In this document: positions 7,795 to 15,566 of the stretch, piece after piece
How the letters are laid out: every line of letters begins with the position of its first letter
How positions within the stretch are numbered: the stretch's first letter is position 1
Assembly: GCF_000175635.1 (NCBI RefSeq)
Contig: NZ_ACVP01000003.1
Span: 1-64,000 of the forward strand
Source: Corynebacterium tuberculostearicum SK141
GTDB taxonomy: Bacteria; Actinomycetota; Actinomycetes; Mycobacteriales; Mycobacteriaceae
Length of the DNA stretch: 64,000 nucleotides
Direction: 5' to 3'
The notes under the pieces: generated by a model
Told to the model about the DNA's origin: nothing
The model's input: only the letters and a program-made list of their open reading frames with translations
Databases searched by the model: none
Made by a program: the position numbers and the translations under genes

Positions 7795-7818
7795 GTGGAG
7801 CTGCCGGGAATTGAACCC
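7795..7818. repeat. Right attachment site (attR) within the ssrA 3' end
   Basis: This is the second copy of the 24-bp repeat at 190-213. It overlaps the acceptor and T-arm 3' sequence of the tRNA-like domain of tmRNA, a common target of tyrosine integrases. Confidence 0.85.
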
Positions 7819-8173
7819 GGGTCCTTCGTCACCTTGCCAGGGCTTCTCCGTGCGCAGTCCGCACAGAATCTCTGCTCGGCCCTCCGGATCGGGCGAACAC
7901 GTCCGGATGATGGGCCCAGTCACCAGTAAGAGTCCCGACTGGTCCTGATGACCCGGCCAGCCGGCTAGTTCCTTAGTCGATGCCAGGTTCTAGGTCAGGA
8001 ACGAAACCTAGGCTGACAGACACGCGTCGCTGTAATTAGGCAGCGAGGGCGTAGTCACGCTGAGAGTTCTTCTCTGCGTTTATTGGTTGCTACGACGCTT
8101 ATACGGTGGTCGTTAGCCTGCACCGGCACGCTTCCCCTGGCGCAGTGCACGAAGTCGAAACCAAATCAACCCC
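7796..8173 (-). ncRNA. ssrA: Transfer-messenger RNA (tmRNA)
   Basis: The 5' end GGGGUUGAUUUGG (from 8173) and the 3' CAGCUCC (ending at 7797) form the seven-pair acceptor stem of the tRNA-like domain, with A at the discriminator position. CCA is not encoded. The tag reading frame lies at 8036-8077: a resume codon GCA followed by a peptide AEKNSQRDYALAA and UAA, which matches the Corynebacterium style ending YALAA. Pseudoknot-rich sequence fills the rest. With SmpB, encoded just upstream on the same strand, it frees stalled ribosomes and tags the products for proteolysis. The 3' end is the integration site of the mobile element. Confidence 0.95.
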
Positions 8174-8189
8174 ATGCTGTAGGGACGGG

Positions 8190-8218
8190 ATAGTGCATCT
8201 TCCCTACGGTTCGTTCAA
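8190..8218 (-). promoter_or_regulatory. Likely ssrA promoter
   Basis: On the minus strand TTGAAC (8213-8218) and CACTAT (8190-8195) are separated by 17 bp and end 16 bases before the tmRNA 5' end, a reasonable sigma-A promoter for a processed RNA. The match is by eye. Confidence 0.45.
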
Positions 8219-8235
8219 CACTACCCCACCCGCTT

Positions 8236-8592
8236 TTATTTCCTCAAGTGCTCCTCTAACCATTCCTTGAGGACTACCGCATGGTTGACCGTGCGGTTGG
8301 CGGCGGCGAAGAGGAGGGTGGCGTCGGCAAGCGCACGCAGCTGGGCGAGCTCGTCGGAGTCATTGTCGTCGAGCTCGGCCTTGTAGCGGCGGGCAAACTC
8401 GTCGAAGCGATCCTCGTCGTGGTTCCACCACTTGCGCAGCTCGGGGCTCGGCGCGACGTCCTTGAACCACTCGTCGTAGGCCAAGTCGCTCTTGGCGACG
8501 CCCCGGGGCCACATCCGATCCACCAGCACCCCAGTGCCATGGATGGTGTCCTCACCCTTTACTACGTCGTGAACCTTCGCCGTCTTAAACAT
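8236..8592 (-). CDS. DUF488 family protein
   Basis: This 118-residue protein has the DUF488 hallmarks: an early LVDRMWPRGVAKSDLAYDEW motif around residues 23-42, a W-K-D-V-A-P-S segment, and a C-terminal FAAANRTVNHAVVLKEWLEE stretch. The family is widespread and its biochemical role is not established. It starts with an ATG 8 bases inside the 3' end of smpB, so it is the last gene of the ftsE-ftsX-smpB operon. Confidence 0.85.
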   Translation of the reverse strand: MFKTAKVHDVVKGEDTIHGTGVLVDRMWPRGVAKSDLAYDEWFKDVAPSPELRKWWNHDEDRFDEFARRYKAELDDNDSDELAQLRALADATLLFAAANRTVNHAVVLKEWLEEHLRK

Positions 8593-9088
8593 TGATGCCC
8601 TTCACGCGGCGGCCGAGCTCGCGGGAAATTTCGCGGTCTTGGTCGCGACGCTTAATATCCTCTCGCTTGTCGTAGTCCTGCTTACCTTGGGCCAGCGCGA
8701 GCGAAAGCTTCGCGTAGCCATTCTTGAGGTAGACCTTGAGCGGGACCAAGGTCTTATTGCCGTTGCGCACCTGCCCGTAAAGCTTGTCGATCTCGCGGCG
8801 GTGCAGCAAAAGCTTGCGAGTGCGCCGCGGGCTGTGGTTCGTCCACGAGCCCATGGAATATTCCGGGATGTGCAGGTTGCGCAGGTATACCTCGCCATCA
8901 TCGATGGTAGCGAAGGCATCATTGAGCGAGATTTTTCCCTCCCGCAGGGATTTGATCTCGGTGCCGAGCAGGACGATGCCGCACTCGTATTCCTCGAGGA
9001 TCTTGTAGTCATGCCGGGCCCGGCGGTTGGTAGCGAGCGTTGCTTCGCCGGACGCCGCCTTCTTATTCTTCTTGCCCTTCTTAGCCAT
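8585..9088 (-). CDS. smpB: SsrA-binding protein SmpB
   Basis: The 167-residue protein begins at MAKKGKKNKK; an open frame upstream to 9223 is not used because the lysine-rich start is the family norm. Conserved SmpB signatures include NRRARHDYKILEEYECGIVLLGTEIKSLR (in part), VYLRNLHIPEYSMGSWTNH and the basic C-terminal tail (KRRDQDREISRELGRRVKG). It binds the tRNA-like domain of tmRNA and brings it to stalled ribosomes. It lies one gene away from ssrA and downstream of ftsX, the usual actinobacterial arrangement. Confidence 0.97.
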   Translation of the reverse strand: MAKKGKKNKKAASGEATLATNRRARHDYKILEEYECGIVLLGTEIKSLREGKISLNDAFATIDDGEVYLRNLHIPEYSMGSWTNHSPRRTRKLLLHRREIDKLYGQVRNGNKTLVPLKVYLKNGYAKLSLALAQGKQDYDKREDIKRRDQDREISRELGRRVKGINV

Positions 9089-9132
9089 AATTATGGCAGT
9101 GTAGTGCCCTTTTAGCCGGCCCGGCAAACGGG

Positions 9133-10035
9133 CTATTTGCGCACATAGGACCGCAGGGTGATATGTGCCGTGACGGCGGTGACCACCAGTGCCAGGAGGC
9201 CAACGAAAGGCAGGGCAATCCATAGATCACCGGACTTCATGGGGGCGAGCAGCTGGGATTCATACAGGCCTTGCAGGGATGGGTCCACCACCTGGGACTT
9301 GCCCAAGAAGATTCCGGCACCGCCGAGCACCACGCCGATGAGCGAGGCCAGTACGGCCTCCACCACGAACGGCGCCTGCGTCATCCACCGGCTCGCGCCC
9401 ACCATGCGCATGATTTCCGTTTCGCGGGTGCGGTGGAACGCGGCGATCTGCACCATATTGGCGACCAAGAAGATGGCTGCCACGGACATCACGATGGCCA
9501 GCACAAAGGTGGCATTGCGGATAGCATCCAGGTTGCTTGCGGCATCGCGCACTTCTTGCTGCTGGTCGACGACGTCCTCTACCGCCGGGTTATCCCTAAT
9601 CGCATCGATCGCAGAAGCGTCTTCTGGATCCTTCAAGCGCACGTGGAACGCTGCCGGCAGTGCGTCGGGCGAGGTTTGTTCCACCATGACGGGGTCGGTG
9701 TCTTGGAAAAGCTCCTTGAACCGCTCATAGGATTCCGCACGGTTGCGGTATTCCACGGACTCCACGGAATCATCCGCGTCGAGCTGGCCCTGGAGATCCG
9801 CGCAGGCCGGGGTTAAGCAGTCCGGGTCGCCGGCGGAGATGTCCTCATTGAGCTGGACCATGACCTCGACGCGGTCGAGGTAGATCTCCTTGGTGTCCTT
9901 GGTCAGGTTGGTCACCATGATGCCGGCAACAACGAGGCCTACCGCAATGGCGGTGGTAATGATCATGGCGATGGTCATGGTCAGGTTGCGGCCGAGCCCC
10001 TTGGTGGCCTCGCGGAAAATAAATCCTAGCTTCAT
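9133..10035 (-). CDS. ftsX: Cell-division ABC transporter permease FtsX
   Basis: A 300-residue membrane protein with a short cytoplasmic N-terminus ([20 protein letters not shown]), a first membrane helix (about 20-42), an extracellular domain (about 45-175, containing two Cys in [11 protein letters not shown]) and three C-terminal helices. The intracellular TREIEMMRMVGAS-type loop appears as [14 protein letters not shown]. FtsX pairs with FtsE and transmits ATP hydrolysis to periplasmic peptidoglycan hydrolases. The ATG overlaps the ftsE stop (ATGA), so expression is coupled. Confidence 0.96.
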   Translation of the reverse strand: MKLGFIFREATKGLGRNLTMTIAMIITTAIAVGLVVAGIMVTNLTKDTKEIYLDRVEVMVQLNEDISAGDPDCLTPACADLQGQLDADDSVESVEYRNRAESYERFKELFQDTDPVMVEQTSPDALPAAFHVRLKDPEDASAIDAIRDNPAVEDVVDQQQEVRDAASNLDAIRNATFVLAIVMSVAAIFLVANMVQIAAFHRTRETEIMRMVGASRWMTQAPFVVEAVLASLIGVVLGGAGIFLGKSQVVDPSLQGLYESQLLAPMKSGDLWIALPFVGLLALVVTAVTAHITLRSYVRK

Positions 10036-10721
10036 GCTTCCCCCTCATACATCGCCTCGTGCTCGTCGCGCACGAGGACTCCATTGCGCAGCTCCAGCAC
10101 ACGCTTGCGTGCCCTATTGACGGCGCGGGCATTGTGGGTGGACATGACCACGGTGGTGCCGCGGCGGTTGATGCCCAGCAGCAGGTCCATGATCTCGTCG
10201 GCGGTGGAGGGATCGAGGTTGCCCGTGGGTTCGTCGGCAAGCAGGAGCTTCGGCCGATTGACCACCGCGCGCGCAATAGCCACGCGCTGCTGCTCGCCAC
10301 CGGAAAGCTCGTGCGGATACGCATCGCGGCGATCCTCGAGGCCCACCAGGTCCAAAACCTGCGGGACCGAGGTAGAGATCCGGTACTTGCTCTTGCCAAT
10401 AACCTCCAGCGCAAAGGCCACATTTTGATATACCGTCAGCTTGGGAAGCAGGCGAAAGTCCTGGAATACATAACCAATGGACTGGCGCAGCGCGTTAATC
10501 TGCTTGCCCGAAAGCTCGTTGACGTGGAAATCATCGAAATAAATATCGCCCTTGGTCACGTTGCTATAGCGCACCATTAACTCCAGGAAGGTGGACTTAC
10601 CGGAGCCGGACGGACCAATGAGGAAGGCGAATTCACCATCCGCAATCTCGAAGGACACCCCGTCGAGCGCTGGGCGAGACGCGGCGGAGTAGGCCTTAGT
10701 CACGTTGTCGAATCTAATCAC
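10032..10721 (-). CDS. ftsE: Cell-division ATP-binding protein FtsE
   Basis: The GTG at 10721 ([11 protein letters not shown]) is preferred, since FtsE proteins begin with this strand; the frame is open from 10751. The 229-residue ATPase has Walker A (GPSGSGKST), Q-loop ([14 protein letters not shown]), signature LSGGEQQR and Walker B (LLLADEPT). It powers FtsX at the septum. A 110-bp spacer separates it from the divergent abgT gene, which interrupts the ftsE-prfB linkage common in relatives. The Walker B codons include one copy of the dispersed GTCGGCAAGC motif. Confidence 0.96.
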   Translation of the reverse strand: MIRFDNVTKAYSAASRPALDGVSFEIADGEFAFLIGPSGSGKSTFLELMVRYSNVTKGDIYFDDFHVNELSGKQINALRQSIGYVFQDFRLLPKLTVYQNVAFALEVIGKSKYRISTSVPQVLDLVGLEDRRDAYPHELSGGEQQRVAIARAVVNRPKLLLADEPTGNLDPSTADEIMDLLLGINRRGTTVVMSTHNARAVNRARKRVLELRNGVLVRDEHEAMYEGEA

Positions 10722-10830
10722 GCGAATCACTGTAGCAACTAAAGTTGACACCGCGCTGTGAACTATATTTAAGTAATGTGGTCTAAGACACTAATTTGTT
10801 CCGACCCAATCGACAGAAAGTGCCGATACA

Positions 10831-12450
10831 ATGGCCGAAACCGAAACTAAAGAAAAGCCACGTTCTGCAAGCGGCTTCCTGGGCACTGTAGAAAAGATTG
10901 GCAATAAACTGCCGGATCCCTTCTGGCTCTTCGTTATCCTCGCAGCCATCGTCGCTGTGACTTCTTGGCTAGGACACCTCATTGGCATGACCGCAGAGGA
11001 CCCCAAGACCGGCGAAACCATCGAAGTAGAGTCCCTGCTGACCACCGAGAATATCTCGCGCATGGTTACTGATGCAGTGGAGAACTTCACCAGCTTCCCG
11101 CCGCTCGGCGTCATCCTTGCCGTGATGCTCGGCGTGGCCGTGGCGGAGCAGTCTGGCCTGCTTTCCGCGTTGGTGCGCGCGATGGTGACCAAGGTCAGCG
11201 CCAAAATGCTGACCTTCGTTGTGGCGCTGGCCGGCGTGACCGGCTCCGTAGCCTCCGACGCCATCTACGTCATTCTGATTCCGCTGGGCGCAATGGCCTT
11301 CCACGCCGTGGGCCGCTCCCCCATCGTGGGCGCGATGGTGGCCTTTGCGGCATCGTCTGCCGGCTTTAATGCCTCGCTGATTCTCAATATCACCGACCTC
11401 CTGCTCGCGGGTATTTCTACCCCGGCCGCACAGTTTGTGGACCCAGAATATGAGGTCAGCCCGCTGGCCAATATCTTCTTTGTCATCCCTTCCGCCGTGG
11501 TGCTCTCCCTCATCATTACCGCGGTCACGGAATTCCTCATGGTCAAAAAGGCCCGCGAGCTGGTGGACCACGACCACATCAATTACGAAGAGGTGTCCTT
11601 TTCCAAGGCCGCCGGTGGGGCCGGCGCGAATGCAGAGGAGGGTGAGGAGTACGACTTCACCGATGATGAAGAGGCGATGCGCATCAAGCCCAACGAGCAG
11701 CGCGGTCTGATTGCTTCCGGCATCGCGCTGGTGCTCTTCCTGGCTGCCTTCTTTGCCTTGCTCTTTATCCCCGGCTCCCCACTGGCAAGCCAGGGGGATA
11801 GCTTCATGGAGTCGCCGCTCATTAGCGCCATCGCGGTGCCAATTGCCCTGGCGTTCTTGGTATGCGGCATCGTCTACGGCTTGGTGGCAGGCACCGTGAA
11901 GTCTTTTGCTGATGTTCCGGAGTTTATGGCCAAGGGCATCGAGACCCTCGTTCCCATGCTGGTCCTCTTCTTCGCGGTGGCACAGTTCCTCGCCTGGTTC
12001 GAATGGTCGAACTTGGGCGTATGGACCGCCATCAAGGGTTCCGAACTGCTCCAACACTGGTCATTGCCACCGCTACTCATGTTTGCGGCACTGGTGGCCA
12101 TGGTCGCACTGCTTAACCTCTTCATCACCTCCGGTTCCGCCCAGTGGGCGCTGATGGCCCCGGTCATCGTACCGATGATGATGTATGTGGGCGTCTCACC
12201 TGAGGTTTCCCAGATGCTCTTCCGTATCGGTGACTCCCCAACGAATATCATCACCCCAATGTCGCCCTACTTCGCGCTGGCGTTGACCTTCTTGCAGCGC
12301 TATTACAAGCCGGCAGGTGTGGGTACCTTGATGTCACTGGCGCTGCCCTATTCTCTCTGCATGATCGTGGGTTGGTTCGCCTTCTTCGTCATCTGGTATC
12401 TCATCGGCATTCCGCTGGGACCAGGCGCGCCGATGGACTACGCGGGTTAA
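10831..12450 (+). CDS. AbgT family transporter
   Basis: A 539-residue membrane protein of the AbgT (p-aminobenzoyl-glutamate transporter) family. The signature SASDAIYVILIPLGAMAF region (VASDAIYVILIPL, about 147-165) and the C-terminal FITSGSAQWALMAPVIVPMM and SPTNIITPMSPYF segments are visible, along with roughly 11 membrane helices and a charged insertion (about 255-290, acidic). Family members import aminobenzoyl-glutamate or export sulfonamides; the substrate here is unknown. It stands alone between the divergent ftsE and convergent prfB and is followed by a three-arm repeat that can act as a terminator. Confidence 0.93.
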   Translation: MAETETKEKPRSASGFLGTVEKIGNKLPDPFWLFVILAAIVAVTSWLGHLIGMTAEDPKTGETIEVESLLTTENISRMVTDAVENFTSFPPLGVILAVMLGVAVAEQSGLLSALVRAMVTKVSAKMLTFVVALAGVTGSVASDAIYVILIPLGAMAFHAVGRSPIVGAMVAFAASSAGFNASLILNITDLLLAGISTPAAQFVDPEYEVSPLANIFFVIPSAVVLSLIITAVTEFLMVKKARELVDHDHINYEEVSFSKAAGGAGANAEEGEEYDFTDDEEAMRIKPNEQRGLIASGIALVLFLAAFFALLFIPGSPLASQGDSFMESPLISAIAVPIALAFLVCGIVYGLVAGTVKSFADVPEFMAKGIETLVPMLVLFFAVAQFLAWFEWSNLGVWTAIKGSELLQHWSLPPLLMFAALVAMVALLNLFITSGSAQWALMAPVIVPMMMYVGVSPEVSQMLFRIGDSPTNIITPMSPYFALALTFLQRYYKPAGVGTLMSLALPYSLCMIVGWFAFFVIWYLIGIPLGPGAPMDYAG

Positions 12451-12536
12451 GTCCATAGAGATCAGGCCGAACTGAGGATTTTCTCCCCTCAGTTCGGCCT
12501 TTTCGCGTTCAATTCAGCCCGATCAGTATGGACCTA
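12448..12536. repeat. Three-arm inverted-repeat element (copy 1), includes the abgT terminator
   Basis: Left arm 12448-12476, middle arm 12487-12500 and right arm 12509-12536. Left and middle form a perfect 14-bp stem (12464-12477 with 12487-12500) followed by TTTT, a good intrinsic terminator for abgT. Left and right form a longer imperfect stem that excludes the first. The right arm matches 49435-49458 at 23 of 24 positions, and the layout is the same there. Confidence 0.7.
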
Positions 12537-13637
12537 AGCTTGGTCTTCTTGTTGCTGCATGCGCCAGCGGATACCGGATTCAAGGAAGCCATCGATATCG
12601 CCATCGAGCACCTTGGAGGGATCGCCCACCTCAAAATTGGTGCGCAAGTCTTTGACCATCTGGTACGGGTGCAGCACATAGGAACGCATCTGATTGCCCC
12701 AAGAGGCGTTGCCACCGGCGCCCAACGCATCGAGCTCAGCTTGTTCCTCCTGCCGCTTGCGCTCCAGCAGCTTCGCCTGCAGCACGCGCATGGCCGAGGC
12801 CTTATTTTGAATCTGCGACTTTTCGTTCTGGCAGGTCACTACAATGCCGGTGGGAATGTGAGTCAAGCGCACCGCCGAGTCGGTGGTATTGACGGACTGG
12901 CCGCCCGGACCAGAAGACCGATAGACATCGACGCGCACGTCATTATCCGGGATATCGATGTGGTCGGTCTGCTCCACCACCGGCAAAACTTCGACCTCGG
13001 CGAAGGAGGTCTGGCGCCGGCCTTGGTTATCGAAGGGCGAAATGCGCACCAGGCGGTGCGCACCCTGCTCCACGGAGAGCTGGCCGTACATGTATTCACC
13101 GTGGACGACAAAGGTCGCGGACTTGATTCCGGCCTCCTCCGCATAAGAGATGTCATAGACGTCGACCTTGTGGCCATGCTTTTCCGCCCAGCGCGTGTAC
13201 ATGCGCATGAGCATCTCGGCCCAGTCGGCCGCGTCCACACCGCCGGCGCCGGAGCGGATATTGATAACCGCCTCGCGCGGGTCATACTCACCAGAAAGCA
13301 TGGTGGTGACCTCCAACGATTCGATGGCAGACTCCAGGGAATCGAGCTCATCATCCGCCAGGGAGGTATCCCCCTCTTCTTCCGCGAGTTCGTACATCAC
13401 GGGCATGTCCTCCAGCCGCCCGCGCAGCGATTCCAGCTTGCGAACCTTAGCCTGCGCTGCGGAAAGCTCGGACGTTACCTTTTGCGCATGGGCGGGGTCA
13501 TCCCACAGGGACGGGTCGCCGGCTTGGGCCTCTAGTTCCCGAATGCGGGCAGCCAAAGCCTCCGGGTCCATGACCTTCTCGATGGTGGTCAGGGTGGTTT
13601 CCAATTGCTTGAGCCGTGCTGTTACTTCGGGACGCAT
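12534..13637 (-). CDS. prfB: Peptide chain release factor 2
   Basis: The start is the ATG at 13637 ([13 protein letters not shown]), giving 367 residues; the open frame upstream is not conserved-looking. The catalytic GGQ lies in [18 protein letters not shown] (about 242-258), the stop-codon recognition motif SPF in [17 protein letters not shown], and the N-terminal helical domain is complete. RF2 ends translation at UGA and UAA. The frame is continuous, with no programmed frameshift at the usual early position. It converges on abgT, the two being separated by the three-arm repeat. Confidence 0.97.
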   Translation of the reverse strand: MRPEVTARLKQLETTLTTIEKVMDPEALAARIRELEAQAGDPSLWDDPAHAQKVTSELSAAQAKVRKLESLRGRLEDMPVMYELAEEEGDTSLADDELDSLESAIESLEVTTMLSGEYDPREAVINIRSGAGGVDAADWAEMLMRMYTRWAEKHGHKVDVYDISYAEEAGIKSATFVVHGEYMYGQLSVEQGAHRLVRISPFDNQGRRQTSFAEVEVLPVVEQTDHIDIPDNDVRVDVYRSSGPGGQSVNTTDSAVRLTHIPTGIVVTCQNEKSQIQNKASAMRVLQAKLLERKRQEEQAELDALGAGGNASWGNQMRSYVLHPYQMVKDLRTNFEVGDPSKVLDGDIDGFLESGIRWRMQQQEDQA

Positions 13638-13706
13638 AGGCCCCAATCCTACCCACCCGGCCGGCATAATTAGCCATCGGCCGCGTTTAGGGTGACAATG
13701 GTGGGC

Positions 13707-14534
13707 ATGGATCAAAAGCCGAGCTTGCAGGAGATGATCGACGCGGTCATCAAGACCTTCATTGTCGCGCACGCGGATGACGGGGATGCGCACCTAGCGC
13801 AGGCCCTTGTCTATAACGCCGGCCGCCTGGCCTGGCGCCTGCGCGAGATGGGCGTCGACGTAGAGCACAAGACATCTATCTCGGACGTTGTTACGGATGC
13901 GGACCGGGCGGCCGAGCGCTTCGTTGCGGGCGTGCTCGAGGCCGTGCGTCCGGAAGACGGCATCCTCGGCGAAGAGGGTGCGGCCCGCGAGTCCCAGTCC
14001 GGCCGCACCTGGGTCATTGACCCAGTCGATGGCACTTATAATTTCTCCTCCGGATCCGATTATTGGTGCTCTGCCCTCGCGCTTGCCGACGCCACGGGGA
14101 TCACCCTCGGCGCCGTCCACCGCCCCGCCATGGGGTACACCTGGTTCGGTGGCCGGGACTACCCCACTTCCCTCGACGGCAAGGAAGTAACTCGCCTGCA
14201 GGAGAAGCCAGCCGAGCAGATTTCACTATCCACGTATCTGCACCCAACCTCGCTGGCGGATGGGGATATCCGCGGGGCATGGCAGCGCGTGGCAGAAAAC
14301 TTTGCTACAGTCCGTATGCTCGGTGCCGGTTCTGTTGACCTGTCCTCCGTGGCCGATGGCACATGGGGCGCATGGATGCAGCATTCGGTAGCGGATTGGG
14401 ATTGGTTCCCCGGCAAAGCCCTCGTGGAGGCAGCCGGCGGTGCTGCCCGCAAGGTAGAAGCCGGCGGCGTCGAATGGTGCCTGGCCGGCAATAAACAGGT
14501 AGTGGATCAGATGGAGGATTGGCTCCGTGGGTAA
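13707..14534 (+). CDS. Inositol monophosphatase family protein
   Basis: A member of the FIG/inositol monophosphatase superfamily, about 275 residues. The metal-binding motifs are visible: GEEGA (about 90), [15 protein letters not shown] (about 102-116) and a C-terminal [18 protein letters not shown] in place of the usual WDxAAG. Starts are possible at 13692 (GTG), 13698 and 13707; the last was chosen without a strong RBS. It sits directly before hisN and overlaps its start by 8 bases, so the two paralogues form an operon. The substrate is uncertain; inositol-1-phosphate or a sugar phosphate is likely. Confidence 0.85.
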   Translation: MDQKPSLQEMIDAVIKTFIVAHADDGDAHLAQALVYNAGRLAWRLREMGVDVEHKTSISDVVTDADRAAERFVAGVLEAVRPEDGILGEEGAARESQSGRTWVIDPVDGTYNFSSGSDYWCSALALADATGITLGAVHRPAMGYTWFGGRDYPTSLDGKEVTRLQEKPAEQISLSTYLHPTSLADGDIRGAWQRVAENFATVRMLGAGSVDLSSVADGTWGAWMQHSVADWDWFPGKALVEAAGGAARKVEAGGVEWCLAGNKQVVDQMEDWLRG

Positions 14535-15309
14535 GTTTAAAGAAGACTTGGGCCTCGCGCTCGAGCTGGCGGGCCATGCCGATGTAGTGACCATGCATCG
14601 TTTCGAGGCCTCGGATCTTTCCGTCAAGGAAAAGCCGGATATGTCTCCCGTATCGGATGCGGATCTCACCTGTGAGAAGCATATCCGCGAATCCCTCAAG
14701 CGTTCCCGCCCGCGCGACGAGGTGCTGGGGGAGGAATACGGCGGGGAGGCCTGCTATAAGGGCCGCCAGTGGGTTATCGATCCGATCGACGGCACCAAGA
14801 ACTTTGTGCGCGGCGTTCCAGTGTGGGCCACGCTGATTTCTCTATTAGAAGACGGCGAGCCTGTAGTTTCCGTCGTCTCCGCTCCTGCCCTGCGCCGCCG
14901 CTGGTACGCGGCCAAGGGAGCCGGCGCTTATCGCGTCTTCGGCGGCGAACCGAAGCGCTTGGGCGTTTCCCACGTAGAAAAGCTTGCCGATTCTTCACTG
15001 GCCATGAGTTCCCTGACCGGCTGGGCGGAGCGCGGATTGCGCGATAGATTCCTCGCGCTTACTGATAAGACGTGGCGCCTGCGCGGCTACGGAGACTTCT
15101 GGTCCTATTGCCTCGTGGCCGAAGGCGCGGTGGACATCGCCGCTGAACCGGAGGTTTCCCTCTGGGACCTCGCCGCACCATCGCTCATCGTGACCGAAGC
15201 CGGTGGCACTTTCACTGATCTTGACGGCAACCCCGGCCCGCACGGCGGATCCGGCGTGGCCTCTAACGGCCTGCTCCACAAGCACGCCCTAGCCGCACTG
15301 CAGGGCTAG
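14527..15309 (+). CDS. hisN: Histidinol-phosphatase HisN
   Basis: A 260-residue IMPase-superfamily protein of the actinobacterial HisN type, which removes phosphate from histidinol phosphate in histidine biosynthesis. Motifs: [41 protein letters not shown] and [16 protein letters not shown]. It uses GTG at 14527 within the 3' end of the preceding gene. It converges on feoC and their stop codons share the bases CTAG. Confidence 0.92.
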   Translation: MGKFKEDLGLALELAGHADVVTMHRFEASDLSVKEKPDMSPVSDADLTCEKHIRESLKRSRPRDEVLGEEYGGEACYKGRQWVIDPIDGTKNFVRGVPVWATLISLLEDGEPVVSVVSAPALRRRWYAAKGAGAYRVFGGEPKRLGVSHVEKLADSSLAMSSLTGWAERGLRDRFLALTDKTWRLRGYGDFWSYCLVAEGAVDIAAEPEVSLWDLAAPSLIVTEAGGTFTDLDGNPGPHGGSGVASNGLLHKHALAALQG

Positions 15310-15566
15310 GGTCTTCTCCGCAGCTGGAGCAGAACTGGGCCGCGGCGCTCGGCAACCGCACCCGAGCAACCACCCGCCTGCGAGCAACTCCCGCAGCCAC
15401 CGCTAGGGCACGAGGTCAGCGATTCTCTCACTAGTTCCTCACTTCGCTCGAGGTAAGCCAAGATTACCTCCACGGTCCCCTGCCCCAACCCCGTCGCCTG
15501 TGCTATGTCGGCGGGATTGGAATTTCCCTGTGTGATGGTCTCCTTGACCTTCTCCGTGGGGCTCAT
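15306..15566 (-). CDS. feoC: FeoC-like regulator with a four-cysteine cluster
   Basis: The start is ATG 15566 ([10 protein letters not shown]), overlapping the feoB stop (ATGA). The 86-residue protein has an N-terminal winged helix ([31 protein letters not shown]) and Cys at 53, 58, 61 and 67 (CX4CX2CX5C), which fits the Fe-S cluster of FeoC proteins. FeoC modulates FeoB stability or activity. As the last gene of feoABC it would be expressed with the transporter. The final residues ([13 protein letters not shown]) are basic. Confidence 0.85.
   Translation of the reverse strand: MSPTEKVKETITQGNSNPADIAQATGLGQGTVEVILAYLERSEELVRESLTSCPSGGCGSCSQAGGCSGAVAERRGPVLLQLRRRP

Larger units (their letters stand above)
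190..7818. mobile_element. 7.6-kb integrative element in ssrA, primase-polymerase/helicase type
   Basis: The element is bounded by a 24-bp direct repeat made from the ssrA 3' end. It encodes a tyrosine integrase next to the right boundary, an excisionase-like HTH protein, a primase-polymerase, a D5/P4-type helicase, an HTH regulator and at least four unknown proteins. I see no terminase, capsid, portal, lysis, relaxase or T4SS gene, so it is either a satellite that borrows a helper or an integrative plasmid. Its DNA is rich in the palindrome GGCGCGCC and lacks the GTCGGCAAGC motif common in the rest of the window, which fits acquisition from elsewhere. Boundaries are inferred from the repeats and the intact tmRNA. 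Confidence 0.88.

Noticed and set aside
10741..10790. Sigma-A promoter for abgT using TTGACA at 10745
   Set aside because: No -10 hexamer fits at 16-18 bp spacing, so I did not call it.
10969..12057. 362-codon open frame antisense to abgT
   Set aside because: His/Gly-rich composition is the complement of a membrane protein gene; it is a shadow.
12534..13637. Programmed frameshift in prfB
   Set aside because: The reading frame is continuous from the chosen start and no in-frame early UGA is bypassed; lack of the frameshift is usual for actinobacteria.
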